From assembly GCF_024666615.1 (NCBI RefSeq), contig NZ_CP088297.1, positions 2,790,001 to 2,854,000 of the forward strand: DNA of 64,000 bases. Reading direction: 5' to 3'. Origin of the DNA: Aquabacterium sp. J223. Lineage in GTDB: Bacteria > Pseudomonadota > Gammaproteobacteria > Burkholderiales > Burkholderiaceae_C. The notes under the pieces were generated by a model that saw only the letters and a program-made list of their open reading frames with translations, did not search any database and had not been told where the DNA came from. Shown one piece after another: positions 45,571 through 53,945 of the stretch; the stretch's first letter is position 1; each line of letters starts with the position of its first letter. Both the position numbers and the translations under genes were made by a program.

Positions 45571-45601
45571 GGCGGGCGGCCTGCGCAAGCGGCCGCCCGC
45601 C
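45571..45601 (+). terminator. Strong hairpin after sbp
   Basis: Perfect 11-bp stem GGCGGGCGGCC / GGCCGCCCGCC with a 9-nt loop, 26 nt after the sbp stop. Only a weak T content follows (GTGCTTCT), so termination may be incomplete, but the stem is stable enough to act as a 3' end stabiliser. Confidence 0.65.
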
Positions 45602-45623
45602 GTGCTTCTGGGGATGGACAGCA

Positions 45624-45664
45624 AACGCCGGCGCCCCCGGAGACCCGGGGAAAGCACCGGCGTT
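45624..45664. repeat. Nested inverted repeat between sbp and bphO
   Basis: Outer arms AACGCCGG (45624-45631) and CCGGCGTT (45657-45664) enclose inner arms CCCCGG and CCGGGG (about 45635-45650). It can fold as a two-tier stem-loop about 60 nt upstream of the bphO start. Together with the hairpin at 45571-45601 it insulates the two transcription units; a leader-RNA role for bphO is possible. Confidence 0.5.
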
Positions 45665-45723
45665 ATGCGTCCGTTGGAATAGACTGTGCATTCGGTCGAT
45701 CCACACAAGAGCTCAGGGAAGGC

Positions 45724-46332
45724 ATGCATGACGACCGGCCAGTCGTTGCGGCGTTGCGTGCCGCGACGGCATCGCGCCACCACGCCATCGAAGTTGTCCT
45801 GCGATTGGACCAGCCGCTCAGCCTGCAGCGGTACGGCCGCGTCATCGCCGGGTTCGACTGGTTCCTCCACCACTGGGAATCCCGTTTGCTGCAGTGCCTG
45901 CCGGCACGGCTGCACGACTGGTTCCGCGGCCGCTCCCGGCGTTCGCTGGCGCAGCGTGACCTCCGCTGCCTGGCGCCTGCCGCGCCCCACGGCCAGCCGT
46001 TCCACGACCCGACCGCCTCCCTGGTGCTGACCGACATCGCCGCGCAGTTCGGCTCGCTGTACGTGATGGAGGGGTCGGCGCTCGGCGGGCAGGTGCTCGC
46101 GCGCGACCTGGACCAGCGGCTGGGGCTGACCATCGACCGCGGCAGCGCCTATTTCCATGGGTTCGGCACGGCCACCGGCGCGCTGTGGCGCGAATTCCGG
46201 GAGCGGCTGGAACAGGAAGTGGGGCCGCGGCCTGCCGACATCGCGGCCGCCTGCGCGGCCGCCAACGCCACCTTCGACGCCTTGACCGACGCCTTTCGCC
46301 ACGTGCTCGATGACGCCCCGTACCGCGCTTGA
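45724..46332 (+). CDS. bphO: Biliverdin-producing heme oxygenase
   Basis: 202 residues. Opens heme to biliverdin IX-alpha, iron and CO. The proximal heme-ligand region is AATASRHHAIEVVLRLDQPL (His near residue 19-20), and the distal-helix region is QFGSLYVMEGSALGGQVLAR, both typical of bacterial HemO/BphO. Its stop overlaps the bphP start by 23 nt, so the pair makes apoprotein and chromophore from one transcript. ATG 45724 follows GGGAAGG. Confidence 0.9.
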   Translation: MHDDRPVVAALRAATASRHHAIEVVLRLDQPLSLQRYGRVIAGFDWFLHHWESRLLQCLPARLHDWFRGRSRRSLAQRDLRCLAPAAPHGQPFHDPTASLVLTDIAAQFGSLYVMEGSALGGQVLARDLDQRLGLTIDRGSAYFHGFGTATGALWREFRERLEQEVGPRPADIAAACAAANATFDALTDAFRHVLDDAPYRA

Positions 46333-48495
46333 CCTGGACCGTTGCGCGGAGGAGCCCATCCGCGTGCCCGGTGCCATCCAGCCCCATGGCCGGTTGCTGG
46401 TGCTGGACGGCGCCAGCGGCCGGCCCATCGCCTGCAGCGACAACTGGCCGGACGAGGGCGAACTCCGGCGCGTGGCCGACGTGCTGGCCGGCCCCGCCGC
46501 GGAGCTGGTCGACGGCCACGCGCCGAGCAGCCTGGGGCGCCTGCAGGTCGACGGCCGGCTGCAGGAGGTGACCGGCCACCGGCTGTCGGGTCACCTGCTG
46601 CTGGAGTTCGAGCCCGCCAGCGCCGACCAGGACGGGCTGCGCGCGCCCATCTACGCCCTGGCCCGCGACTTCCTGCCCCGGCTGCAGGAAGCGGCGACGG
46701 TGCAGGCGCTGGTGGAACTGGCGGCGCGCGAGATGAAGCGGCTGACCGGCTTCGGCCGCTGCGTCGTCTACCGCTTCGACGCCGACGACCACGGCGAGGT
46801 GCTGGCCGAAGCGGGCGACGAGGGCTACGAGTCCTACCTCGGGCACCACTTCCCGGCGTCCGACGTGCCGGCGCAGGCGCGGGCGCTGTACGTGCAGAAC
46901 CACATCCGCCTGATCCCCGACGCGCACTACCAGCCGGTGCCGCTGCGGGCGCTGGTGCCGGGGGCTGCGGCGCAGCAGATCGACCTCAGCTTCGCCATGC
47001 TGCGCAGCGTCTCGCCGGTGCACCTGGAGTACATGCGCAACATGGGCACGCCGGCCTCGATGTCGGTGTCCATCGTCGTGCGCAGCCGGCTGTGGGGCCT
47101 GATCTCCTGCCACGACCATGCGCCGCGGCCCCTGCCGCTGGGCACCCGGGTGGCGAGCGAGCACCTGGGCCGGCTGCTGTCGCTGCAGATCGAGGCCAAG
47201 GAGGACAACGAGGAAGTGGCCCGGCGGCTGGAGCTGCGGCAGCTCACGCTGGAGATCGTCGCCCACCTGGCCGAGAGCGACGCCAGCCTGCAGCAGCTGG
47301 TGCAGCAGCCGGCGCCGCTGCTGCGGCTGGCGCGCGCCAGTGGCGCGGCGGTGGTGCTGGACGACGAGTGCTGGACCGTCGGCGAGGCGCCGTCGCGCGA
47401 GCAGGTGGGTGCGCTGTCGCGCTGGGTGGCGCTGCAGAACCAGGAGGTGGTGCACACCGACCGGCTGCCCAGCGTCTGGCCCGACCCGGCCACCGCAGAC
47501 GGCCTACCCTCCGGCCTGCTGGCCATCTCGATCTCGCAGGTGCACCGCCACCAGATCCTGTGGTTCCGGCCGGAGGTGGTGCAGACGCTGAAGTGGGCCG
47601 GCGACCCGCGGCGCAAGGTCAGCGACCACCACGGCCGCCTGCACCCGCGGCGCAGCTTCTCCACCTGGCAGGAACAGGTGGGCGGCCGCTCGCTGGGCTG
47701 GAACTTCGGCGAGGTGTCCGCCGCGCTGGAACTGCGCCAGGCGCTGATCGGCATCGTGCTGCGCCGCGCCGAGGAGATGGCCGAGGTGGCCACCGAACTC
47801 GGCCGCGTCAACAAGGAGCTCGAGGCGTTCTCCTACACCGTGTCGCACGACCTGCGCGCGCCGATGCGCCACATCGCCGGCTACGTCGACCTGGTGCTGG
47901 ACCTGGAGGGCGGCGCGCTCAGCCCGCGCGGCCACCGCTACCTGCAGCACGTGAAGGAGGCCTCGGTCTTCGCCGGCCACCTGGTCGATGCGCTGCTGGA
48001 CTTCTCGCGCATGGGCCGCTCGGCGCTGAAGCGCACGACGGTGGACGCCAACGAACTGGTCGACGACCTGGTGCGCCAGCTGCGCCAGCAGGAGGCCAGC
48101 CGCGACGTGGTGTGGGACATCGCCCACCCGCTGCCCATGCTGTGGGCCGACCCCTTCCTGCTGCAGGTCGCCGTGCGCAACCTGCTGGGCAACGCGGTGA
48201 AGTACAGCCGCGACCGCCAGCCGCCGAAGGTGCGGGTGCGCGGCGTGAGCCGGGCCGAGGGCGACGGGCTGGAGATCAGCGACAACGGCGTCGGCTTCTC
48301 GATGAAGTACGTCGGCAAGCTGTTCGGTGTCTCCAGCGCCTGCACCAGTCGGAAGAGTTCGAGGGCACGGGCATCGGCCTGGCCAGCGTGCGCCGCATCG
48401 TGGAGCGGCACGGCGGGGTGGTGTGGGCCGAAGGCGAACTGGACCGGGGGGCGACGTTCGGCTTCGCCCTGCCGCGCCGGCCGAAGGACGATTGA
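46310..48495 (+). CDS. bphP: Bacteriophytochrome histidine kinase, with a frameshift near the 3' end
   Basis: About 728 residues when corrected. PAS-GAF-PHY photosensor plus kinase. Biliverdin-attaching Cys12 in [23 protein letters not shown] motif [14 protein letters not shown] (D185-V-P; the usual isoleucine is valine); PHY tongue motif PRRSF at 446-450. The kinase has phospho-acceptor His513 ([20 protein letters not shown]), N box [10 protein letters not shown] and G1 ISDNGVGF. After KLFGV the family sequence ([29 protein letters not shown]) continues in another frame: one T is missing near 48332. It senses red/far-red light and passes phosphate to the response regulator encoded next. Confidence 0.92.
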
Positions 48496-48509
48496 AGTAG
48501 GAGGTGGGG

Positions 48510-48968
48510 ATGCTCAAGCCGATATTGCTCGTCGAGGACGACAAGCGCGACCTGGAACTGACGCTGGTCGCGCTGGAGCGCAGCCAGCTGGCCAACGACG
48601 TGATCGTCGTGCGCGACGGCGCGGCGGCGCTGGACTACCTGAAGCGCGAGGGCGACTACGCCAGCCGCCCCGAAGGCAACCCGGCGGTGGTGCTGCTCGA
48701 CCTGAAGCTGCCCAAGGTCAACGGCCTGGAGGTGCTGAAGACCGTGCGCGCCACCGACACGCTGCGCAGCATGCCGGTGGTGATGCTGACCTCCTCTCAC
48801 GAGGAGTCGGACGTGCTGCGCAGCTACGAGCTGGGCGTCAACGCCTACGTCGTCAAACCGGTCGAGTTCAAGGAATTCGTCGCCGCCATCGCGGACCTCG
48901 GCGTGTTCTGGGCGGTGCTGAACGAGCCGCCCCCGGGGTCGCTGAAGGCGGGTCGACGCCATGCGTGA
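48510..48968 (+). CDS. Rcp1-type single-domain response regulator
   Basis: 152 residues, receiver domain only: ILLVEDDKRDLELTLVALER (acidic pocket), phospho-acceptor Asp64 in VVLLDLKLPKVNGLEVLKTV, Thr in VVMLTSSHEESDV and Lys in AYVVKPVEFKEF. Such regulators follow phytochrome kinases (cyanobacterial Cph1-Rcp1 type). Start: ATG 48510 with GGAGGTGG just upstream; GTG 48504 is a less likely alternative. It overlaps the next gene by 8 nt. Confidence 0.92.
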   Translation: MLKPILLVEDDKRDLELTLVALERSQLANDVIVVRDGAAALDYLKREGDYASRPEGNPAVVLLDLKLPKVNGLEVLKTVRATDTLRSMPVVMLTSSHEESDVLRSYELGVNAYVVKPVEFKEFVAAIADLGVFWAVLNEPPPGSLKAGRRHA

Positions 48969-50916
48969 GGGCACCGGTGCCCTGGCTTGGCGATCGCTGC
49001 CCCTGAAGGTCCTGCTGCTGGAAGACTCGCGCTTCGACGCGGAACTGCTCGGCGAACACCTCAAGGCCCACTACCCCGCGGCGGAGATGACGCGGGTGCA
49101 GGACGAGGACGGCTTCGTCGCCGCCCTGGCCCAGGGCGGCTGGGACGTGCTGCTGTCCGACTACGAGTTGCCCGGCTTCTCGGGCGCGCAGGCGCTGCAG
49201 ATCGCGCAGATGGTGGCGCCGCGCACGCCGTTCATCTTCGTGTCCGGCGTCATCGGCGAGGACAACGCGGTGGAGATGCTCAAGCGGGGGGCCACCGACT
49301 ACGTCAGCAAGGGGCGGCTGTCGCGGCTGCCGGTGGTGATCGACCGCGCGCTGGGCGAGGTGGCCGACCGCAGCGCCCGCGAGCGAGCCGAGAGCCAGCT
49401 GCGCGAGGCCGACGCGACCTTCGGCCGGGTGGTGGACTCCCTGCGCGGTTATGCCGTCATCTTGCTCGACCGCGAAGGCTGCATCCGCAGCTGGAACCGG
49501 GCGGCCAGCGAGATCTTCGCCCATCCGCCCGAGGCCGTGATCGGCCGCAGCGCCGAGCTGCTGTTCCTGCCCGAGGACCGCGCGCGCGGCGCGCTGCAGG
49601 AGGAACTGCGCGTCGCCCGCGAGCAGGGGCTGGCCTCGGACGACCGCTGGATGCAGCGCGCCGACGGCAGCCGCCTGTACGCCGAGGGCGCCGTCACGCC
49701 GCTGTACGCCGACGACGGCCCGCTCAACGGCTACTGCAAGGTGGTGCGCGACAGCACCGCGGCCCAGCAGGCGGCCGCCGCGCTGCGCCAGGCGAAGGAA
49801 GAGGCCGAGCGCGCCAACCGCGCCAAGGACCGCTTCCTGGCCATGCTGTCGCACGAGTTGCGCACCCCGCTGACGCCGATCGCCACCGCGGCCCGGCTGC
49901 TCGAACGCTCGGCCGACGTGCCGGCGGCGCACCGCAGCCTGCTGCCGATGATCCAGCGCAACGTGGCGCTGGAGGCGCGGCTGATCGACGACCTGCTCGA
50001 CCTGACCTCCATCGCCGCCGGCAAGATCCGCCTGCGCAAGGCGCCGGTCAACCTGCACGAGCTGCTGCACGCGGTGGTGGAGATGCTGGCCGAGCGCATC
50101 CAGGAACAGCAGCTGAAGATCGAGTTCGACCTCGCCGCCGGTCGCGCCATGGTCGAAGGCGACGAGGCGCGGCTGCAGCAGGTGCTGTGGAACGTGGTGC
50201 GCAACGCGGTGAAGTTCAGCGCGCCGGGCGGCCGTGTGCGGCTGGCCAGCGAGAACGACGGCAACGAGGTGCTGCTGCACTGCGCCGACGAGGGCATCGG
50301 CATCGAGCCGGACGCGCTGCCGCGCATCTTCACCGCCTTCGAGCAGGCCGAGCCGGAGGTGTCGCAGCGCTACGGCGGCCTGGGGCTGGGCCTGGCCATC
50401 GCGCGCGGGCTGGTGGTCGAACACGGGGGTCGGCTGGAGGCGCGCAGCGACGGCCGGCACCGGGGCGCCACGTTCACGCTGCGCCTGCCGGTGCTCGCCG
50501 ACCCGCAGGCGCCCTCACCCTCCGGCCCACCGGCCGACGACGGCCGCACCGGCCAGCGCTGCCGGCTGCTGCTGGTGGAGGACAACCTGGACGCGGCGGA
50601 GGCGCTGCGGCTGTGGCTGGAGGACCTGGGCTACGACACCACCCACGCCACCACGCGGGCCGAGGCGCTGGCGCTGGCGCGCGAGCGGCACTTCGACGCG
50701 GTGGTCAGCGACCTCGGCCTGCCGGACGGCAGCGGCCTCGACCTCGGCCGGGAACTCGGCGACCGCTGCCCGGTGATCGCGCTCAGCGGCTACGGCACCG
50801 CCCAGGACGTGCGGCTCTCGTCCGAGGCCGGCTTCGCCGGCCACCTGGTCAAGCCGGTGGACCCGCAGGCCGTGCACCTGCTGGTGCAGCGGCTGCTGTC
50901 GCAACGCCGCACGTGA
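48961..50916 (+). CDS. Hybrid histidine kinase REC-PAS-HK-REC
   Basis: 651 residues, no membrane span. First receiver with Asp67 (VLLSDYELPGFSGAQALQIA); PAS domain about residues 145-270 (GYAVILLDREGCIRSWNRAA, DDRWMQRADGSRLYAEGAVT); kinase with His298 in FLAMLSHELRTPLTPIATAA, N box NVVRNAVKFS, G boxes and LGLGLAIARGLVVEHGG; final receiver with Asp584 (VVSDLGLPDGSGLDLG). Two receivers flanking a kinase suggest a phosphorelay hub receiving phosphate from BphP's pathway. It overlaps the single-domain regulator, so the four genes bphO-bphP-RR-hybrid form one operon. No output DNA-binding domain is encoded in the operon. Confidence 0.92.
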   Translation: MREGTGALAWRSLPLKVLLLEDSRFDAELLGEHLKAHYPAAEMTRVQDEDGFVAALAQGGWDVLLSDYELPGFSGAQALQIAQMVAPRTPFIFVSGVIGEDNAVEMLKRGATDYVSKGRLSRLPVVIDRALGEVADRSARERAESQLREADATFGRVVDSLRGYAVILLDREGCIRSWNRAASEIFAHPPEAVIGRSAELLFLPEDRARGALQEELRVAREQGLASDDRWMQRADGSRLYAEGAVTPLYADDGPLNGYCKVVRDSTAAQQAAAALRQAKEEAERANRAKDRFLAMLSHELRTPLTPIATAARLLERSADVPAAHRSLLPMIQRNVALEARLIDDLLDLTSIAAGKIRLRKAPVNLHELLHAVVEMLAERIQEQQLKIEFDLAAGRAMVEGDEARLQQVLWNVVRNAVKFSAPGGRVRLASENDGNEVLLHCADEGIGIEPDALPRIFTAFEQAEPEVSQRYGGLGLGLAIARGLVVEHGGRLEARSDGRHRGATFTLRLPVLADPQAPSPSGPPADDGRTGQRCRLLLVEDNLDAAEALRLWLEDLGYDTTHATTRAEALALARERHFDAVVSDLGLPDGSGLDLGRELGDRCPVIALSGYGTAQDVRLSSEAGFAGHLVKPVDPQAVHLLVQRLLSQRRT

Positions 50917-51011
50917 TCCACCGGGCCAGGCCGCCTCGGGCGGCCACGGGGGCTGCCCCCTAGCGCGCCAGCCGCGCGAGGGGCGGCCGCCGGACGGCCG
51001 GGGGCTTCAGT
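50917..51011. repeat. GC-rich inverted-repeat spacer after the phytochrome operon
   Basis: Non-coding, contains complementary GGCGGCC-type arms (GGGCGGCC near 50939 and GGGGCGGCCGCC near 50982) and GGGGGCTGCCCCC, and ends in GGGGGCTTCA before the stop of the minus-strand gene, like the spacer at 21584-21658. It may terminate transcription from both sides. Confidence 0.45.
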
Positions 51012-51542
51012 TCAGGCGAATTCCTGGCGCACCGCCGGCGACATCAGGCGCCGGATGACCCAGCCCAGCAGGGCGCAGGCGGCGAGCACCAGCGCGGCGG
51101 CGAAGGCCCGGGTGGCGGTGACGAAGCCGCCGACCACCTCGGCCACCGCCCCGGGCAACGCGGTGCGGCGCAGCGTGGAATCGATCAGCGCCTGCAGCAG
51201 CTCGTGCTGCAGCCACAGGCCGGCCACGTGCGCGACCAGGGTCAGCAGCAGCACGCCGATGAAGGCGCGCCGCGCCCATTCCAGCCGCAGCAGCAGGCCG
51301 ATGGCACAGGCCATGGTGGCCAGCGCCAGCACGATGCCGGCGGCCAGCAGCCAGGGCGAGTAGGTGGCGAGCAGGCTGGTCAGCGGCGGCAGCGCCTGCG
51401 CCTGCAGCGACGGCATCAGCGACGCCACCGACGCCGCCTGCAGCACCGCCAGGCTGGCGGCCACGCCGGACAGCACGATGGCGATCCACGCCGTCACGGT
51501 GACGAACAACGAGCGGGCTCCGACGGTGAAGGTCTGCGGCAT
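51012..51542 (-). CDS. Four-helix membrane protein of unknown function
   Basis: 176 residues from the ATG at 51542 (MPQTFTVGARSLFV), chosen because GGAG lies six bases upstream; in-frame ATGs at 51560 and 51569 would extend it slightly. Hydrophobic helices: VTVTAWIAIVLSGVAASLAV, WLLAAGIVLALATMACAIGL, AFIGVLLLTLVAHVAGLWLQ and AFAAALVLAACALLGWVIRR. No catalytic motif. Not recognised beyond a resemblance to small uncharacterised membrane proteins of beta-proteobacteria. Confidence 0.7.
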   Translation of the reverse strand: MPQTFTVGARSLFVTVTAWIAIVLSGVAASLAVLQAASVASLMPSLQAQALPPLTSLLATYSPWLLAAGIVLALATMACAIGLLLRLEWARRAFIGVLLLTLVAHVAGLWLQHELLQALIDSTLRRTALPGAVAEVVGGFVTATRAFAAALVLAACALLGWVIRRLMSPAVRQEFA

Positions 51543-51696
51543 GGCGAACTCCGGCTGCATGGCGGCCATGGTGACGCGGCCGCATGACAGCATTCTTTAG
51601 CCGGGCTCCGCTCGTTGTCATTCCCCCACAGGCTGGAAACAGGGTGCTTCTCGCGCGGCGCGTGCATTCGTCACTGCCGCGCTTCGGGGTGCGGCG

Positions 51697-52977
51697 TCAG
51701 CGCGACGACCGGCGCCGCGCGTGCCAGCCCAACGCGCCCAGCCCGCCGAGCATGAGCGCCCAGGTGCCGGGCTCCGGGATGGCCGCCACCGCGGCCACGC
51801 CGAGGTCCGGGTGGTCGGTGAAGAAGCCGTCCATGCCCAGCGCGAGGAAGGCGTGGACCTGCCCCTGCAAATCGCCGATCGCCCCGGGCCCGCCCGCCGA
51901 ATCGAACTCGTCGGGCAGGAAGCTGTTCTCCGCGCGGAAGGTCCAGCCGTGCACCTCCAGGCCGAGCTGGTGCGCGTTGGCCACCAGCGAGGTCGGCGTG
52001 CCCAGCCGGCCGTTGACCAGCGGGATCATCAGGTTGGTGTTGGCGCCCACGCCGTCGGCATAACCGTCGATGAAGGCCAGGCCTTGTGCGCCGGCCAGGT
52101 CGGCGTAGCTGCGGCCGTCGCCCTGGAGCGTGAAGTCGTAGGGCTGGCCGCTGCCGTTGAGCAGCTGCACCAGGCGGATCTGCGTCTTGCCGTCGAGCGC
52201 CTGCAGGTTGCCCACCTCGAAGGACTGGATGTAGACCGGCGCGTCCGCGGCGTTGCCGTAGCTGGCGTGCAGCACGTCCACCAGCGTGTCCTCCATCGAG
52301 GTCAGGCCGTGGGCCCGTGCGTGGGCGGCGAAGTAGGTCGGGTGCTTGGTCTCGGGATAGACGCCGATGGTGCGGCCCAGCTCGGCCGACTTGGCCTGCG
52401 CCAGCGCGATCACCTCCTGCAGCGTCGGGATGACGAACCGGTCGTTGTAGGCGTTGTTGGCGGTGCGCAGGTCGCGCAGCCGCTCCTGCGCGCGCACGTC
52501 GGCGCGCAGCTCGGCGGCGGTGAAGTCCTCCACCCACCAGCCGCCGATCGTCACGCCGTCCAGCGTCTTCACCTTCAGCCGGTCGGCGTACTGCGGCAGC
52601 TGCCAGACGTTGGTGCTGGTGTCGGTGCGGTTGAGCTCCGGCTGCCCGTTGACGAGCTTGACGGTGCCGTCGGGGTTGAGGTTGACCCGGGCCAGCATCG
52701 GCTCGTGCCGCGCCACCAGCACGCCGTCGCGGGTCATCACCAGGTCGGGCTCGATGTAGTGCGCGCCCTGCTGGATGGCCAGCTCGTACGCGGCCAGCGT
52801 GTGCTCAGGCCGGTAGCCGGAAGCGCCGCGGTGGCCGATGACGACCGGCGCCTGGCCGGACAGCGTGGTCCACCCGGTGGCGGCGATGGCGGGGGGTGCG
52901 GAGGTCATCAGGGCCAGGGCAACCGGCAGGAGGGTGGGCAGGAGCGCGGGCAGAAGGGCCAGGTGGCGGCGTTGCAT
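51697..52977 (-). CDS. Glycerophosphodiester phosphodiesterase with a PEP-CTERM anchor
   Basis: 426 residues. Signal peptide (LLPALLPTLLPVALALMTSA). GDPD catalytic domain: VVIGHRGASGYRPEHTLAAY (HRG/NExT-like loop), YIEPDLVMTRDGVLVARHEP (Glu, Asp, His of the active site) and GVYPETKHPTYF; also VHGWTFRAENSFLP near the end. The C-terminus is a PEP-CTERM sorting signal: IPEPGTWALMLGGLGALGWH, then ARRRSSR. Hence exported, then processed by an exosortase encoded elsewhere. GlpQ-like enzymes release glycerol-3-phosphate from glycerophosphodiesters. ATG at 52977 has AAGGA upstream. Confidence 0.92.
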   Translation of the reverse strand: MQRRHLALLPALLPTLLPVALALMTSAPPAIAATGWTTLSGQAPVVIGHRGASGYRPEHTLAAYELAIQQGAHYIEPDLVMTRDGVLVARHEPMLARVNLNPDGTVKLVNGQPELNRTDTSTNVWQLPQYADRLKVKTLDGVTIGGWWVEDFTAAELRADVRAQERLRDLRTANNAYNDRFVIPTLQEVIALAQAKSAELGRTIGVYPETKHPTYFAAHARAHGLTSMEDTLVDVLHASYGNAADAPVYIQSFEVGNLQALDGKTQIRLVQLLNGSGQPYDFTLQGDGRSYADLAGAQGLAFIDGYADGVGANTNLMIPLVNGRLGTPTSLVANAHQLGLEVHGWTFRAENSFLPDEFDSAGGPGAIGDLQGQVHAFLALGMDGFFTDHPDLGVAAVAAIPEPGTWALMLGGLGALGWHARRRSSR

Positions 52978-53108
52978 GGTCGTCCTTTTCGAAGTTCTGT
53001 AAAGCACCGCCGGAAGTGGGTGGCGGCGGGCGCTCGCTAGGCGCCGACGGTGACAGCAGGGTGACGTCTCGGCCACCGGCTGGGCTCGGGGCTTGCCGCC
53101 GCGCGGCC

Positions 53109-53909
53109 ATGGAGATCGACCAGGTCCGGCTCGGCGGCGTGCGGTTCGAGGCGGCGCTGTCCGCCCTCCCCGTGCCGACAACCGACGGCGCCTGGGTGCT
53201 GGACGCGCTGCGCGGCCTGCACGGCCGGCTGCGCGCCTTCGTCACCGACGCCGCCTGGGTGCTCGACGCCGAGGTGGAACTGCCGGTGCACGGCGGGCGG
53301 CTGGACTTCGGCCAGGTGACCGTCTCCCACATCGGGCCCGATTCGGTGATGGGCGCCAGCCACCTCGGCGTCTACGTCGACACGCCGGCGGGCCGTCAGT
53401 ACCTGGCGCTGTTCGGCTCGGCGCTGCCGCCCGGCGTGGCGTTCGAGCAGCGCGGCGGCGGGCTGCTCGGCCCGCGGGTGCGCGACCGCGGCGGCATCGA
53501 CCTGCCGGCGTTCGTCGCCGGCGTGCTGCAGCCGCGGGGCGGACCGTTGGTGCGCGCGGCGGGGCCGTCGTGGCAGGCGCTGCAGCGCACCCGGCTGGAG
53601 GGCGAGCTGCAACTGGGCGACGGCGCGCTGGCGGGGCCCGGTGCGTCGCTGCGGCTCGACGGCGCCGATCGCGGCCGCAACCGGCTGCTGCTGCGCGCGG
53701 CGCAGGCCGGCCACGCGCTGAGCCTCGAGCTGCCCGCGCTGCAAGGGCACGACCTGGTGCTCGAGCGCGGCGGCCAGCGGCTCACGGCCGCGTCGGTCGA
53801 GGGTCGGCTGTCGGTGCGGGTGGAAGGCCTGGCCGGCGCCGCGCCGCGGCTCGCCGTCACGGCCGACCCGCTGGTGCTGCGCGGGATGCGGGCAATGCCT
53901 GCCGGCTAG
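53109..53909 (+). CDS. Protein of unknown function, 266 residues
   Basis: Not recognised. No signal peptide or membrane span. Begins MEIDQVRLGGVRFEAALSAL and is rich in Leu, Arg, Gly and alternating hydrophobic positions (beta-rich impression), e.g. FGQVTVSHIGPDSVMGASHL and YLALFGSALPPGVAFEQ. It has internal resemblance between segments with LDGADRGRNRLLLRAAQAGH and LELPALQGHDLVLERGGQRL. The start at ATG 53109 is favoured because the region before it is a spacer to the divergent phosphodiesterase gene. Ends 36 nt before apbC, but no functional link is apparent. Confidence 0.7.
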   Translation: MEIDQVRLGGVRFEAALSALPVPTTDGAWVLDALRGLHGRLRAFVTDAAWVLDAEVELPVHGGRLDFGQVTVSHIGPDSVMGASHLGVYVDTPAGRQYLALFGSALPPGVAFEQRGGGLLGPRVRDRGGIDLPAFVAGVLQPRGGPLVRAAGPSWQALQRTRLEGELQLGDGALAGPGASLRLDGADRGRNRLLLRAAQAGHALSLELPALQGHDLVLERGGQRLTAASVEGRLSVRVEGLAGAAPRLAVTADPLVLRGMRAMPAG

Positions 53910-53945
53910 ACTGCCTGCCCCTTCGACGTCCGCCTCGCCCACCGC

